From contig JAEHOE010000007.1 of assembly GCA_016858145.1 (NCBI GenBank), positions 248,001 to 312,000 on the forward strand: 64,000 nt of DNA, read 5' to 3'. Of this stretch, positions 45,401 to 56,083 are shown one piece after another. The notes below the pieces were generated by a model that was not told where the DNA came from, searched no databases, and saw nothing but the letters and a program-made list of their open reading frames with translations. A program made the position numbers and the translations under genes. Source of the stretch: Edaphochlamys debaryana (Eukaryota; Chlorophyta; Chlorophyceae; Chlamydomonadales). The number at the start of each line of letters is the position of its first letter. Positions within the stretch are counted from its first letter, which is position 1.

Positions 45401-48400
45401 CCCTCCGCCCTGGTCCACCACGACCCCCTGCCTGGCCTGGACCCTGAGGACGACCCCGTGGGGGAGGTGCTGCTCAGCAGCAGGTGCGGAAGCGCGGCTG
45501 CTGGGGGCATGGAAGGCTGCTCGTGCACGCCACGGGGCGGCTAGGAGTGTGTGCACCCGATACCGTAGTAGCAACGAGTAAAGCGACAGCGGTTCGTGGT
45601 GTTAGGAGGCGTGAGCGGTAGCTGCTGTGCCTGTCTTGGTGCTTACGACGACAGGGAGGGGAGTGGGGTTATTATAGACGACGGGGCGTAGTGCCGCGGT
45701 GACTGGCGTCGCATTATGTTGGCCGACGCAGAATGCCTGTGCCTGTGAACGGGGGACCCCTGTGAGGGGAGTGGGGTGCAGACGTGTGGGCTGCTGGGGT
45801 TGCGTTGACGAGCCCTATGGCCCTGCACTGCGTTGCCCGCCCCAGGCCGCCCGTGCGGACGCCCAAGCCGCCCACGACACCCCGGCCGCGCTACAACCCC
45901 CGGCCCTCGGCGCCCGGCTCATCGCCCCGCCTCGCCACCGCCGCCTCGGGCGGCGCTGCCTCCGCGGCTGGTGTCGCGGCTTTGGCGGCCGCCAACCTCC
46001 CGCCGTTCGTCCGCAACAACTCGGGCAACTTCCCGCCTTCGGTCGCCGGCGCAGGCCTGTACGGCGGCCCCAGCTCTGGCGGCTTCATGTCAAACCTCAA
46101 CCCGGCCTCTGCCAACGCGCTTGGTGCTTCGGCCCCTGTCCCGGCCCTGGCATCGGCCGACAGCTGCTCAGCTCCCGACCCCTTCCGCACGGTTGCGTTG
46201 GGGGATGGGCAGCGCGAGGTCGGCGGCACGTTTTCCTCCGACGAGGTGCGAGACCTGGTGGGGGATGCAGCCGCGGCCGCCGCCGCCCCGGCGCCCGTTG
46301 TCGACTCGGCGTCTCCCTCCAGCGCACGCGGCTCCGCGGCAGCCGGCGGCATAGGCCGGCAGGGCTCCTCCCCCGCCTACGCCCACCTCAGCTCCAACCT
46401 GGCCACCACCAGCCGCGGCTCGCCGTCCCGCTTGGCCGGCCTCGTGCCGTCCGCGCGCGCCTTCGAGCGCCGCTCCGCCGACAGTCTGGGCGGCGTGCAG
46501 CCGGCAGAGGGCGACGCGACGCCCCGGGCGGGTGCTGCCGAGCCGGTACCGATCCCGGCTCGGGCGGGCAGCAACGCGCCCTCGTCTTCTTCCAACGTCG
46601 TCGGCTCCGCGCCGCAGCCCTCGGCTTGGCCTCAGAGCGCGGGGGCCTTGGAGCAGCGCTCCGTGGAACCGCTGGGCACGGGCCCTCGAGGCCTCCTCGC
46701 AACCGGCCGCAGTCCCTCCATCGACCTCTCCCACGGCTCCCGCCTCTCGGACCGCCTTGCCCGTGTGGCCATGACCCAACAGGCCCACGCGGCCTCGGCC
46801 GCGGGAGCCACGGGCTCGCCTCTGGGGTCGCAGCGCCGGGCCCTGCCGTCGCAGGGCCTCAGCAGTGCCTTCGAAGGCATGAAGGGAAGCCTGGACGGCA
46901 CGGGCAACGCGTCACTCTTATCGGCGCCGTCGGGCCAGCCCACGATCCCACCCGAGCTGGCCCTCGCCGGCACCAGCACCGGCGGCGCGGCCCGGCCGGG
47001 CGCCACGGGATCGACGCTCCTGTCAGCCGCCAGCGCCGACTCTGGCCCCATGGGTTTCAACAGCGACGGACGCCTGCCCGAGATCACCGGCGCCGCGACT
47101 GCAGGCGACAGCCGCGGCGGCGGCGGCGGTAACGCTCGCGCGCTGTCGACCATCCCGTCGGCGTCAGCCGCCATAATGGCGGCGATGGTGTACGGCGGCG
47201 CCTCGACGCTGGCGTCAGTCATGCGGTCGCAGTACTACATCGTGCCGGCGGCGGCGGCGGCGGCCGCGGCGGCGGCGCCTGCGTCAGGGCCGCTGCCCCT
47301 GCTGTCGCTGGACGCGCCGAGCCCCGTGTCCCAGCCGCTGGCCGCTCCAGGCCCCAACAGCGGCAGCGCTTGGCTTGCTGTGGGCGCTGCAGGCGGCGGC
47401 GGCCAGGCACAACCGCAGGGGCAGGGCTCGCCGGGTGGTGGCTCGGGCGGCGGCGGCGCGGCGCCCTCCAGCGGCGCCATGGCCCGGGTGCCGACCGCAG
47501 CCCGCGGCGAAGCGGGCAACGGTGGCGTGCTCGTGTTCCGCGGCCTCCGGGTGCGCATCGGCCTCCACTCCGGAATCACCTCGGCCCAGGTGAGCCTTCC
47601 CTCTTGGTCCAGGCCCGCGATGCAGTGCTTGACGCGCGTGTGCACTCGCGCGCGTGGCGGTCCGCCTCCTTACATCTTCCCTGCTCGAAACCCTGGCTTC
47701 CTTCCCGCCTATCCTGCTGCGCCCGGCCTCACTCCGTCTGTAAGCTTGCATCTTCCCTTGCTTGGACCCTGGTCTCCTTCCATGATGCGACCCCGCTGCT
47801 CCCCGTGCCCTCACCTTAAGTGCCCCCCCCTGCCTGTGCGGCCGCCCCGTCAGGACGTGTCCCGCAACGCCACCAGCGGCCGCATGACCTACTCGGGCTA
47901 CCCCCTGCGCCTGGCCAAGGTGACTTGGGGCGGTGCTAATGCGCGCTGATGGGTTAATGGAGGGCGGTACTAATGCGTGATGGGAGCCGGCGCGCTCTGC
48001 GCGCCATCGCGGATGAACGCGGCGTCCGAGCCTATCTACAGGACGGCAGAAGCCACCGTGTTGCCCGCACGCTTGCTCATACTGGCGTATGCGTACCAAG
48101 CTTGCAGCCAGCCAACCAACCAACCAACCGACCGACCCCGCAGGCCGTGTCCGACGCCGCGCACGGCGGCATGGTGCTCTTCTCCGAGACCACGCGCGAG
48201 GAGCTGCTGGTGGACGAGGCGGCGGCGGCGCGGGCGCTGCAGCACGTGCTGGTGCTGTGGATGGGCCGCCACGCGCTGGGCGAGGGGCTCAAGGACATGC
48301 ACCTGTTCCTGGCGGCCTCGAGGGGCCTCGCGGGCCGCATCACGCTGGCCAAGCCCCTGCGCACGCCCGGCGGCCCCCAGCACCCCTTTTGCGGTGTGCT

Positions 48401-50703
48401 GGCGGCGCCGGTGGGAGTGGGCACGGCCGCACGCCTCGCGGTCGTGGGGGCCGCCTCGCTGCTCGCTTGGAACTACCCGGTGAGGCGCCATGCATTGTTG
48501 CTTGAGCGCGGCTACAGCGGCTGCTGTGCAGCGATCGTTTGGACCTGGTGGTGGTGGTGTGGCTGCCGGTCATGGGCTTGGGAGAACCTGTACCCGAACC
48601 TGAAGCCCCTGTCTACCGATACGGTGCTCATCCCTACACTTGATCGCTACCCCCTGCGCTCCCCGCACGCAGCTGGCTATGTACGCCCTGGACCTTCTGT
48701 ACGAGATGGCGACCGAGGAGCTGGAATCCGTGAGTACGGGAATGTACGGCGCCGGGTACGGCTCTCCGTACCTCGTGGAGGGCGCCTTCGGGCTGTGCAG
48801 CCGGCCGCGCAGCGACAAGGCGGCCGCTGCCGCCGCCTTCCCTCCGTCGAGCGACGGCCCTCCTTCCAACGGCACCTCCAGCGGTCCGCTCGGTCTCAGT
48901 CGCCTCAGCAACTGGTTCCTACGACGCTCCGAGCCAACCGGCCCTGGGACCACGAGCACGCCGGGACTTCGATCCAGTCTGGCGGATAGCATGGGCAGTC
49001 ACGGGCCCTCCGACCGAGGCCACCACCCCCAAACGCTGCCCGGGGCTGGGCCGCAGATGGGGACCGGCGTGAACGCCATAGGCTCGGGCACGCTTTCCGA
49101 CGCTACGGTTGACGCGACGGTCGACGCGAGCCTGACTTCGGGGGAGGCGGGGGCGGGCACTCGTGGAGTCAGCTTGGAGCAGACGCACGGCTCCTCGCCG
49201 CCGCCCTCCCAGAGCCAGCTCCGCCAGCTCGCGCAGAGTCTGCGGGTGCCGCAGCAGTCGTCCCATCACCAGCCGCACATGCAGAGGTCTGCCACAACGG
49301 GCAGTGTGGCGCGTCGCAGCGGCGAGGGCCCCGGCGTCAGCGGCAGCAGCCTCGCCCGGCGGCTGCAGCGGGCCGCGCCCAGGGCCACGACAGCCGGCGG
49401 CGGCGCCGTGGCGTGGCTGGCGGCGGGCGCTGGCGGCGGCAAGGCGGCCGCCGCGGCGGCGCCAGGCGTGATGACGGCGGTGTTTCACCACCCCGCCGCG
49501 GCGGCGGCCTGGCTGCTGCGAGTGGCGGAGCTGATCCCCTTTCTGGACTGGTGAGGCGGGCGTGGAAATCATGGGGCTGCACAGCTGTCACGCGGGCCTT
49601 CGTAGTTATAGGTGTTGCTTGATTAAACTTGCTTCCACTTGACCAGCGTGCCTTCCCTGACGTGCTCGTCCTCGCGTCCGCAGGCCCGCGGAGCTCTTGG
49701 CGCACCCGCTTTGTGAGGAGGTGGCATTCGAGCAGGACGCCATCGTTGGATCTCTGGATTCGGATCCCGCCGCGATCCGGCGGCGCATGCAGTGGCATGA
49801 GTCATCACTGTCGGTGACGTCACGGTCGCTCAGCCGTGTCGCCGCCGGGCCCTCGTCCAAGGCTTTGCTCCAGTCGCAGGGCCAGGGGCCGGCGCCGCGT
49901 ATGAGCGGCAGCAGCGCCGCCAGGGGCCCCCGGATCAGCGGCAGCGGCGCCGCCAGGCCGCCGCCGGCCAGGGTCAGCTCCAGCGGGGCCTTCCGCGTGA
50001 CGCCCGCGCCGCCGCCGCCCGTCCGCAACGCCAGCGGAGGCGCAGGCGGCGCGGTGCACAGGGCTGCCTTTGCTCTCCAGGCGCCTGCGCCCAACACCGC
50101 TGACTGCAACAGCAGCCGCGGCTCCGGGGCCCCCGCGCTAGCCATGTCGCTGACCGCAACCGCCGGCCCGGGACCCGTCGCGGAGGGCGCCTTGGCGCCA
50201 GAGTCAACGCACAACGCAATGTCGCGCGGGAGGTCCGGCAATCCCCAAGTCTGGTCCCCTGGCACGGGCGCCGCCAAAAGCGCAGCGGGCCCCACGGCCG
50301 CCGGCGACTCTGTGTTTGCTCAGGCGCCTCTGGACAAGGGCGTCGTGTTTCGGGGCCTGCGCGTTCGCGGCGCCCTTGCGTATGGCGAGCTGGGCGGCGA
50401 GGTGCCCTCGGGCTTCAGCACCGGCGGCCATATATCGTACAAGGGCAAGGCCTGGAGCGCTTTGGCCAAGCTGTCTGGCAAGGGCAAGGGCAAGGCCGGA
50501 GAGGTGAGCCGGCGCGCATTGGTCCTACCGGGCGGGGCGCGGGGTGCGTCCTTGCTGCTCGTTGCATACTTGCACGCAAACTTCCCCAACCGCCGTCCTG
50601 ATGCAGCTGTTGCCTCCAACCCGCGCAGGTGGTGACAAACGCGTCTACCCTCTCGATGCTGCCGCCAGAGCTACAGCCGCTCATGGTGCTCCGCAGCACT
50701 TAA
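39467..50703 (+). CDS. Receptor-type class III nucleotide cyclase-like protein (5' end uncertain)
   Basis: From 40002 to the TAA at 50701, 26 exons keep phase and encode 1,951 aa: 40002-40125, 40285-40385, 40705-40791, 40980-41033, 41359-41440, 41561-41604, 42062-42208, 42449-42559, 42798-42950, 43171-43266, 43382-43457, 43562-43636, 43746-43797, 43932-43973, 44109-44258, 44370-44610, 44737-44791, 44949-45022, 45175-45243, 45380-45483, 45846-47589, 47854-47919, 48144-48479, 48673-49550, 49684-50503, 50629-50703. An in-phase exon ending at 39712 may precede, but I see no convincing start codon. Ectodomain: solute-binding-like (SVDAAIFRTMNKLGNSVFAP; FYYHLEAFQKYNLTIPQTWE). TM helix: LGLAIGIPLGLVFLLGLAVA. 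Then comes a cyclase half-domain (VTDIQDSTTLWE, EGDSFILAF) and long low-complexity regions. Exons ending 40791 and 41033 use GC donors. Confidence 0.8.
44737..48479 (+). other. Cyclase domain split by a roughly 560-residue low-complexity insertion
   Basis: First half (44737-45483): TDIQDSTTLWE holds the first metal Asp, and ATEGDSFILAF the second. The residue that normally selects ATP or GTP (Lys or Glu before T-x-G-D) is Ala here. Then Ser/Gly/Ala/Pro-rich sequence fills most of 45846-47500. The second half resumes with FRGLRVRIGLHSG (47541-47580) and continues MTYSGYPLRLAK, AVSDAAHGGMVLFSE. The usual transition-state Asn and Arg of the NxxxR motif are not at the expected place (PLRLAKAV instead of a VNxAAR-like run). 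The fold is recognisable; activity is doubtful. Confidence 0.6.
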
Positions 50704-52312
50704 CCAACAAGCGAGAAACTGCCGGGAGCAGGCGTCAGAAACTCAAAAAACGGCTAGAAACCACAGCAGATGCCCGGGGCGTTGTGCGTGTCAGCGGCCG
50801 CAGGGAGCGCGCCAGGCGCCTCCGAACTAATGAGATCTGGCGGCGCTACAGCCGTAGCACCGGCCGCGTGCTAGAACGGCAGCTGTAGCACCATACGAAG
50901 AACGCCCTTGTCTGGGGCAGGTCGTCAGGCTCTCGTTCATCGTTAGTTATGATGTACTGCCGTTGTCAGCTTAACTTCTTGTATGGGTTTCTCCGCCGTG
51001 TGATACCGTACAATACGTCAATACTACCGGTATGCTAAGTATTACTTGGGCGGTGCTACCGCCGCGCTCGTGAGCGAGGAGACTGCAAACGAGGCAGATT
51101 CGGGGTCTGTTGCGGCGAGGGTTGCGCTATGTGGGGCCCATGTGATTCGGTGAGGGCCAGGACGATTGAACTGGAGAGTCTGTTCCCTGATAAATGGCGG
51201 TGTGCGAAGGAACAGGGTTTGTACTGGTAGCGCCCCCGGGCGCTCACGATAAGCTGTGTCCCCTGTGGACTCGGCATTCTGTGTGAGGCTCGCAGCACCT
51301 GGTCCTCTGGTGCAGTGAACCTACGCCGCGGACGACTAGCGTGGGGCAAGCCTCCGTTGAGCACTTGTGTGAGAGTCCTGTTGGAGGTTGGTTGTGCGTT
51401 GTTGAGGGCAAGTGTCTGTCGGGCAGGGTTCTAGTCCTGGCTTTGGTGTTGCTCTGAGCGACACCACGGGTTGGTGGGAGGCTAACGTTGAGGTGAACTC
51501 GCCTTCAGTTCTGGTGCTCGGGGTCCTGGGTGCCACGTTTTATGGTGCTTGCTCAGCCTTCGGCTTGACTTGGTTCTATGGGTGTGGCCAGGCGGCGAGG
51601 CGGGCACAAGCGCCCAAGCCCAAATGTAGGGACTGGACTGTTAGTAGAGACTGAACTGCGCTGCGGTGAGGGGCCAGAGCCAGGTCTGGGTTGCACCCCC
51701 TCATCATGTGGCTCCTCGCCAAGTTGATCTTTCTACCCCCTCACCATGCCTTGCGGCCCCTTACCTGGGCCCATGTGACCCGCACGCTTCACAATTTATG
51801 GCGGCCTGGAGCCGACAGAAGGGCAGGAACCTAGCCTGCTTTTGTTGGACGGACCAGTAGTATGCTTTTGTCACCTATGCGGTCGCTTGGTCGACACCCT
51901 CTCCGTTCCTGGCAGAGGGGAAGTTGCCTCGAGTGGTCTGGCTCTTGTTGTGCTGAACTTGCGCAGCCGTTGTGTGCCCTCTGGCTGCGCATACTCCTTC
52001 CACGTGGGTGTGCTCGGCGCTTTCCTAGCACTACTTCGCACTTGTCTCTACACTTTAAGTGGTGTTGAACGACGTGTACTGAGCTCCCCTTGGGACTTGT
52101 CTGTGATGCAAGGATTCTTTCAGCCGTGCGAGTCGTGGTGTGTGTTTTGGGGGGCAGCGCTTTACAGGGAAGGGCGTCGCCCACTGCTTGTTCGCTTCAG
52201 GTCCTCTTCCCTGAGTTCCCGTGGGGGCGGCAGTCTGGGGGCAGCCATGCCTGCTGCCTACCTGGAGCCTCACATACGTTCCATCTGGAGCACCATTACC
52301 GTGTTGCGTGAC
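50704..52312. other. Intergenic, no recognisable content
   Basis: 3' flank of the cyclase gene and about 1.5 kb without a supported gene. The longest open frame (51842-52429) starts at a non-ATG codon, runs into the inverted repeat and has no motif. Confidence 0.5.
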
Positions 52313-53208
52313 AACAAGGGTGTCTGTCCCTCCTCAGGACAGGGAAAAGGGCTGAGCCCCAAACCCCGCGAGGCCGGGCAGCACTGGGGCCGCGCAATCA
52401 AGCACTACGCCCCACAGCGCACGGACTGAACCCACGCCGCCATACGTTAGGGGCCTTCGCAACCCCGCAATGCCAGACTTAGCCGGTTGGGTTGGGCGCA
52501 CATTCACATGCACCCTCCAAAAGATAGAAAGAGAAGATGTCCGTCTCCAATCCGGTCGTTGTCGGGTTGCACTAGCCGGGGCCGCGGCTGGGGACGGAGA
52601 ACCCACCGCCGCCGTGGAAACAGCCGCTGAAGCAGGGCTGAAGCGCCGTTGCCACGTGGGCGCAATGACGGGCTTGTAGGGTCAGGCAGGCGGGGCCGAA
52701 CCCGTGCTCACGGTGGCAGGGGGCGAGAGGCGGGCAAACGGGCGCCGGCTGAGCTGATGCACACATTGCGTAGCGTGACTAGCGTCCAGGGCTGCATGCC
52801 AGGGACAAATGAACGGGCTAGTGCCTATACTGATACAACACTATGGCAGCTGCGGACGCCTGGCTTGGCCACATACGGCTCCGCTGTGTAAGTCGTTCGT
52901 CTCCTAGCAGGACTGGTACGAGCGATTACGCCGGTGCCGGCAGCAACCGCCCCAGCATGCCGCCGCAGATTTGGATTACGCCTCCATGCATATTGCATTA
53001 CAGGATTACAGGTGCATTCTGATCAAGCGTCTTGCAAACCGGCCCTAACGCATGGCGGCGTGGGCTCAGTCCGTGCGGCGTATGGCGGCGTGGGTTCAGT
53101 CCGTGCGCTGTGGGGCGAAGTGCCAGATTGCGCGGCCCCAGTGCTGCCCGGCCTCGCGGGGTTTGGGGCTCAGCCATTTTCCCTGTCCTGAGGACAGACA
53201 CCCTTGTC
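52313..53208. repeat. Long inverted repeat, arms of about 140-165 bp, spacer about 590 bp
   Basis: Left arm 52313-52452 and right arm 53043-53208 are reverse complements over most of their length (shared blocks GGGTGTCTGTCC, CAGGACAGGGAAAA, GCTGAGCCCCAAACCCCGCG, GCGCACGGACTGAACCCACG). The right arm carries an extra partial tandem copy of GGCGGCGTGGG(C/T)TCAGTCCGTGCG. No transposase in the spacer. It could be a foldback or TIR element. Confidence 0.8.
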
Positions 53209-53989
53209 AACAAGCGTCTCGAGCTAAGTGGCTCAAAGGGCTCGAAGGGACTGTCCACTCCGAGGTCCACGGCCCCTCGGGTCACTCCTCGCTGATGCCC
53301 ATGCGCCGCAGGTCCTATCCTAGGTTCCCATCTAGCATCTGTGGCGCCACCCTCTGCACACCAGGCCCTGCACCAAGCGCTTGTAGTCTGTCAGCAGTCA
53401 ACGCCATTGCTGGCCTCGGGTCACAAGCAAGTTGGGCTACGTGGGTTTCTGCCAAGTAGGATGTCTGCTATGGGGTCAGCGTCCCGTGCCATGGACGAGG
53501 AGCGAGACGTGCGGGATGGCGGGCGTGGCGGCTTGACATACGCGTTACAAGGCCCCTGCTGCCAATGGGGCAGGGTCGCGGCAGCACTTGCCCTGTGACC
53601 CTCACCCACGTCAGAGGGCAGGATCGACTTGCTTGATCTTCTCGAATTGAAACCGGAGTCCATGCAGTATTAGCGTCATCAGTGCCAGAATTAACACTCC
53701 TCCTCTTCCTGCCCGCCGTCCCGACCGAACCCAGGGCCCGCCCCCCCCAAAATGTGGCTGCTGAATCGCTCAGGCTCACACTCCACTCCCACCCGTCACA
53801 AAACACTCAATGGCCCCAAAACTGCGTTGCGCCGGCTGTCCTGGGAACCGACGCAACCTGGAGCACAGCGAGCCGGATGTCGGCTTCACCCCTGCGTTGC
53901 CAATGTAGCTCATCACTCGCGTTAAAGAATCCCGTCTTGACACCCAAACGCCGCCAACTCCAGAGCCTTCAAACTCCTTCCGTAGCTGC
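53209..53989. other. 3' UTR region of the plastid protein gene
   Basis: Downstream flank of the minus-strand gene ending at 53990. Contains its probable poly(A) signal. No other gene seen. Confidence 0.5.
53545..53549 (-). terminator. Poly(A) signal TGTAA of the plastid protein gene
   Basis: TTACA on the plus strand, read TGTAA on the minus strand, about 440 nt beyond the stop codon: a typical 3' UTR length for this group. Confidence 0.65.
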
Positions 53990-56083
53990 TCAAATGTCCG
54001 ACAGGATCGACCGAGCAATGGCCAGGACAACGAGGACGAACGCCCCCGACACCGCGACCTCCTTAACCTTCTCGGCCGAGTTCTCCAGTGCCTCCGATAC
54101 GGACCGTGCCGCCGTGTTGAGCGCGATCAGCAGTCCGGACACAGACACCAGGCCCAGGGCCGCGAGGATGGCGTACTTAGTCTGCGAATCAAGGGAGACC
54201 TGCGGCGGGGCCGTACGGGCAGGGCGAAAGGCACGAAGCGGTCAGCCACACATTCCGCCCCAGGTTGGGCCGGATGCCACACGCACTCGTGGACGTCCGC
54301 CTGCCCTGGCGCCTAGGCAGCCTGCACGCATGCAAGGGCCGCGCACCTGCAGCACCCTGGAGGGCAGAGCAGAGGTCTCACCCGCGTCGCCGAACTGGCT
54401 CAGCAGCGCCGCGGCGCCGAAGCCGCCCAGGGCCACGACACCGGCCAGGGTGAGCGGGGAGAACTGGCGGGGGCCCGGCTCGCCGGGCTTGCGCAGCTTG
54501 ATGTCGCCGGTGGCAACGAACTGCTTGACGCCCTTCTCGCCGCCGGCGAAGCCGCCGGCCACGCCGGACAGGGGGCCGATGTCCTCCTTGTTGGGGTACT
54601 TGCGCGGGTCTGGGGAGGAAGGCAAGGCACGACGTTAAACCTGACTGGGTGTTGGTGGGGCTGATGGCGCGCACGTGCGTTCCTTTACAACCGCAGCCCT
54701 GTAGCTGCGTCTCATGCTGAAGAGTTGCAGGCGCAACCAAACCGCCACCCTGGATTGGTTAGTCCCCATGGCCGAAGCCGACAGAGACAAGGCCGCGCGC
54801 CCGGTCTCTCACCGTCAACGACAATGCGGCCCTTCACGCCGCTCTTGCGCAGCTCGAGCTCGCTGTGGGCAGACGCGGGACGGGGGCCGTTAGCATCAGG
54901 CAGCCACCATGCAGTAAAGAACTCAAACAGCCCTTGACCATGACTGAGGGAGGAAGTCAGACGCAAGCACCCACTCTGACTGGGTTCCAAGGCTCACGCA
55001 CGCGCTCAGCACTCACTCCTTGCCGAAGCCGACGTAGATGGGGGCCTTGCCCGCGGGGGCGCGGGGCACGAGGGGCGAGGAGGGGCCCACAGCGGCCACG
55101 GGCTTCTTGGACCCAGCCTTCTTGTCGCTCTGCAGGGACACAGGGCCAGCGATAAACCTTCAGCCAATGGGTACTTGCAGGCATAACAGCCGGCGAGCAG
55201 ACGTCCTGGCCGCTAGCTAACGCTCTCCCGCCCGTGCAATACAAGGCCCCCCGTGCACATGGGTGCATGGGTCCGCGAGTGAACTGACCTTGACCGCGTC
55301 ACGCAGCTCCCACAGGCCGACCTCGCCACCGGCCCAGCCGCCCGTGCCATACTCGTCACGAGAAGGGTACTTGCGGGGGTCGTCCTTGATCACGCGGCCC
55401 TTCTTGCCCTCACGAGAGCCGAAGCCCTCCTCCTTCACAAAGCCAATGTAGATCTCCTCCTGGGGACCGGCGCTGACAACCACGGACCGCTGTGGGGCAG
55501 GGAGTCGGGGGAGGGGTGTGGAGGAGTCAGCGCGCGATAAGGCAAACTGGGCCGTGGGCGGGACTCTGCCAATCTGGTTGCTGCGACCAGTGCAGGACAG
55601 TGTTGTAGGCGGCAGGTGCAAAGGTGGGGACACACGGTCCGACCGTTCAAGGCGTGTTGTGGAGGATTGACTCCTCCCACCGTAAGCGCGCGCGCGCACG
55701 CAGACCGCCCAGACACAAGACAGCTGAGCTCTACAGCTGCTGCGGCCGAGTCGAAGCTGCCTTAGCGCCTGCGCGGCTGGTGCAAGTAGCCGACCGAGCC
55801 GGCGCGCCAGTCGTTTGCTGGCACCACAGGCCCAGGCCCAGGCGCAACGCAGCCATCCCAGGAGAAGCCGTTGCCGCGGTGGCAGCGGGCGCTGAAGGCT
55901 GTTCAAAACCCGCCTTATCCAGGCCGGCGCAATCGCCCTGTGGCAATCACGCGTATCCCGCGCGACCCAGACGTCATAGCCTCAACCGAAACTCCCTGGG
56001 CGCCCTACCTGCGAGACGGTCGAGGTCTTGGCGCGCCGGGGCAGGGCCGCAGCCCGCATGCCGACGGGGGCGAGAACCTGCAT
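53990..56083 (-). CDS. Plastid-targeted membrane protein with two PRKYP modules, function unknown
   Basis: Six exons: 56009-56083, 55289-55489, 55017-55129, 54813-54862, 54347-54609, 53990-54199; 912 nt, 303 aa. The N-terminus (MQVLAPVGMRAAALPRRAKT) is a typical chloroplast transit peptide. Two related modules follow: IYIGFVKEEG, KGRVIKDDPRKYPSRDEYGT, GGWAGGEVGL; then IYVGFGKDELEL, KGRIVVDDPRKYPNKEDIGP, GGFAGGEKGV. Hydrophobic segments come after: FSPLTLAGVVALGGFGAAAL, YAILAALGLVSVSGLLIALN and FVLVVLAIARSIL, so it is probably a thylakoid or envelope membrane protein. The end of exon 5 is set at 54347 because the more obvious donor at 54381 would put exon 6 out of frame. Codon use is strongly biased to C/G-ending codons, which suggests high expression. 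I do not recognise a named family. Confidence 0.82.

Noticed and set aside
51842..52429. 195-codon plus-strand open frame
   Set aside because: Non-ATG start, Cys/Leu/Arg-rich without motif, and its end overlaps an arm of the inverted repeat.
54382..54609. Plastid gene exon 5 ending at 54382 (GTGAGA donor)
   Set aside because: It puts the hydrophobic last exon out of frame; the donor at 54346 keeps frame.
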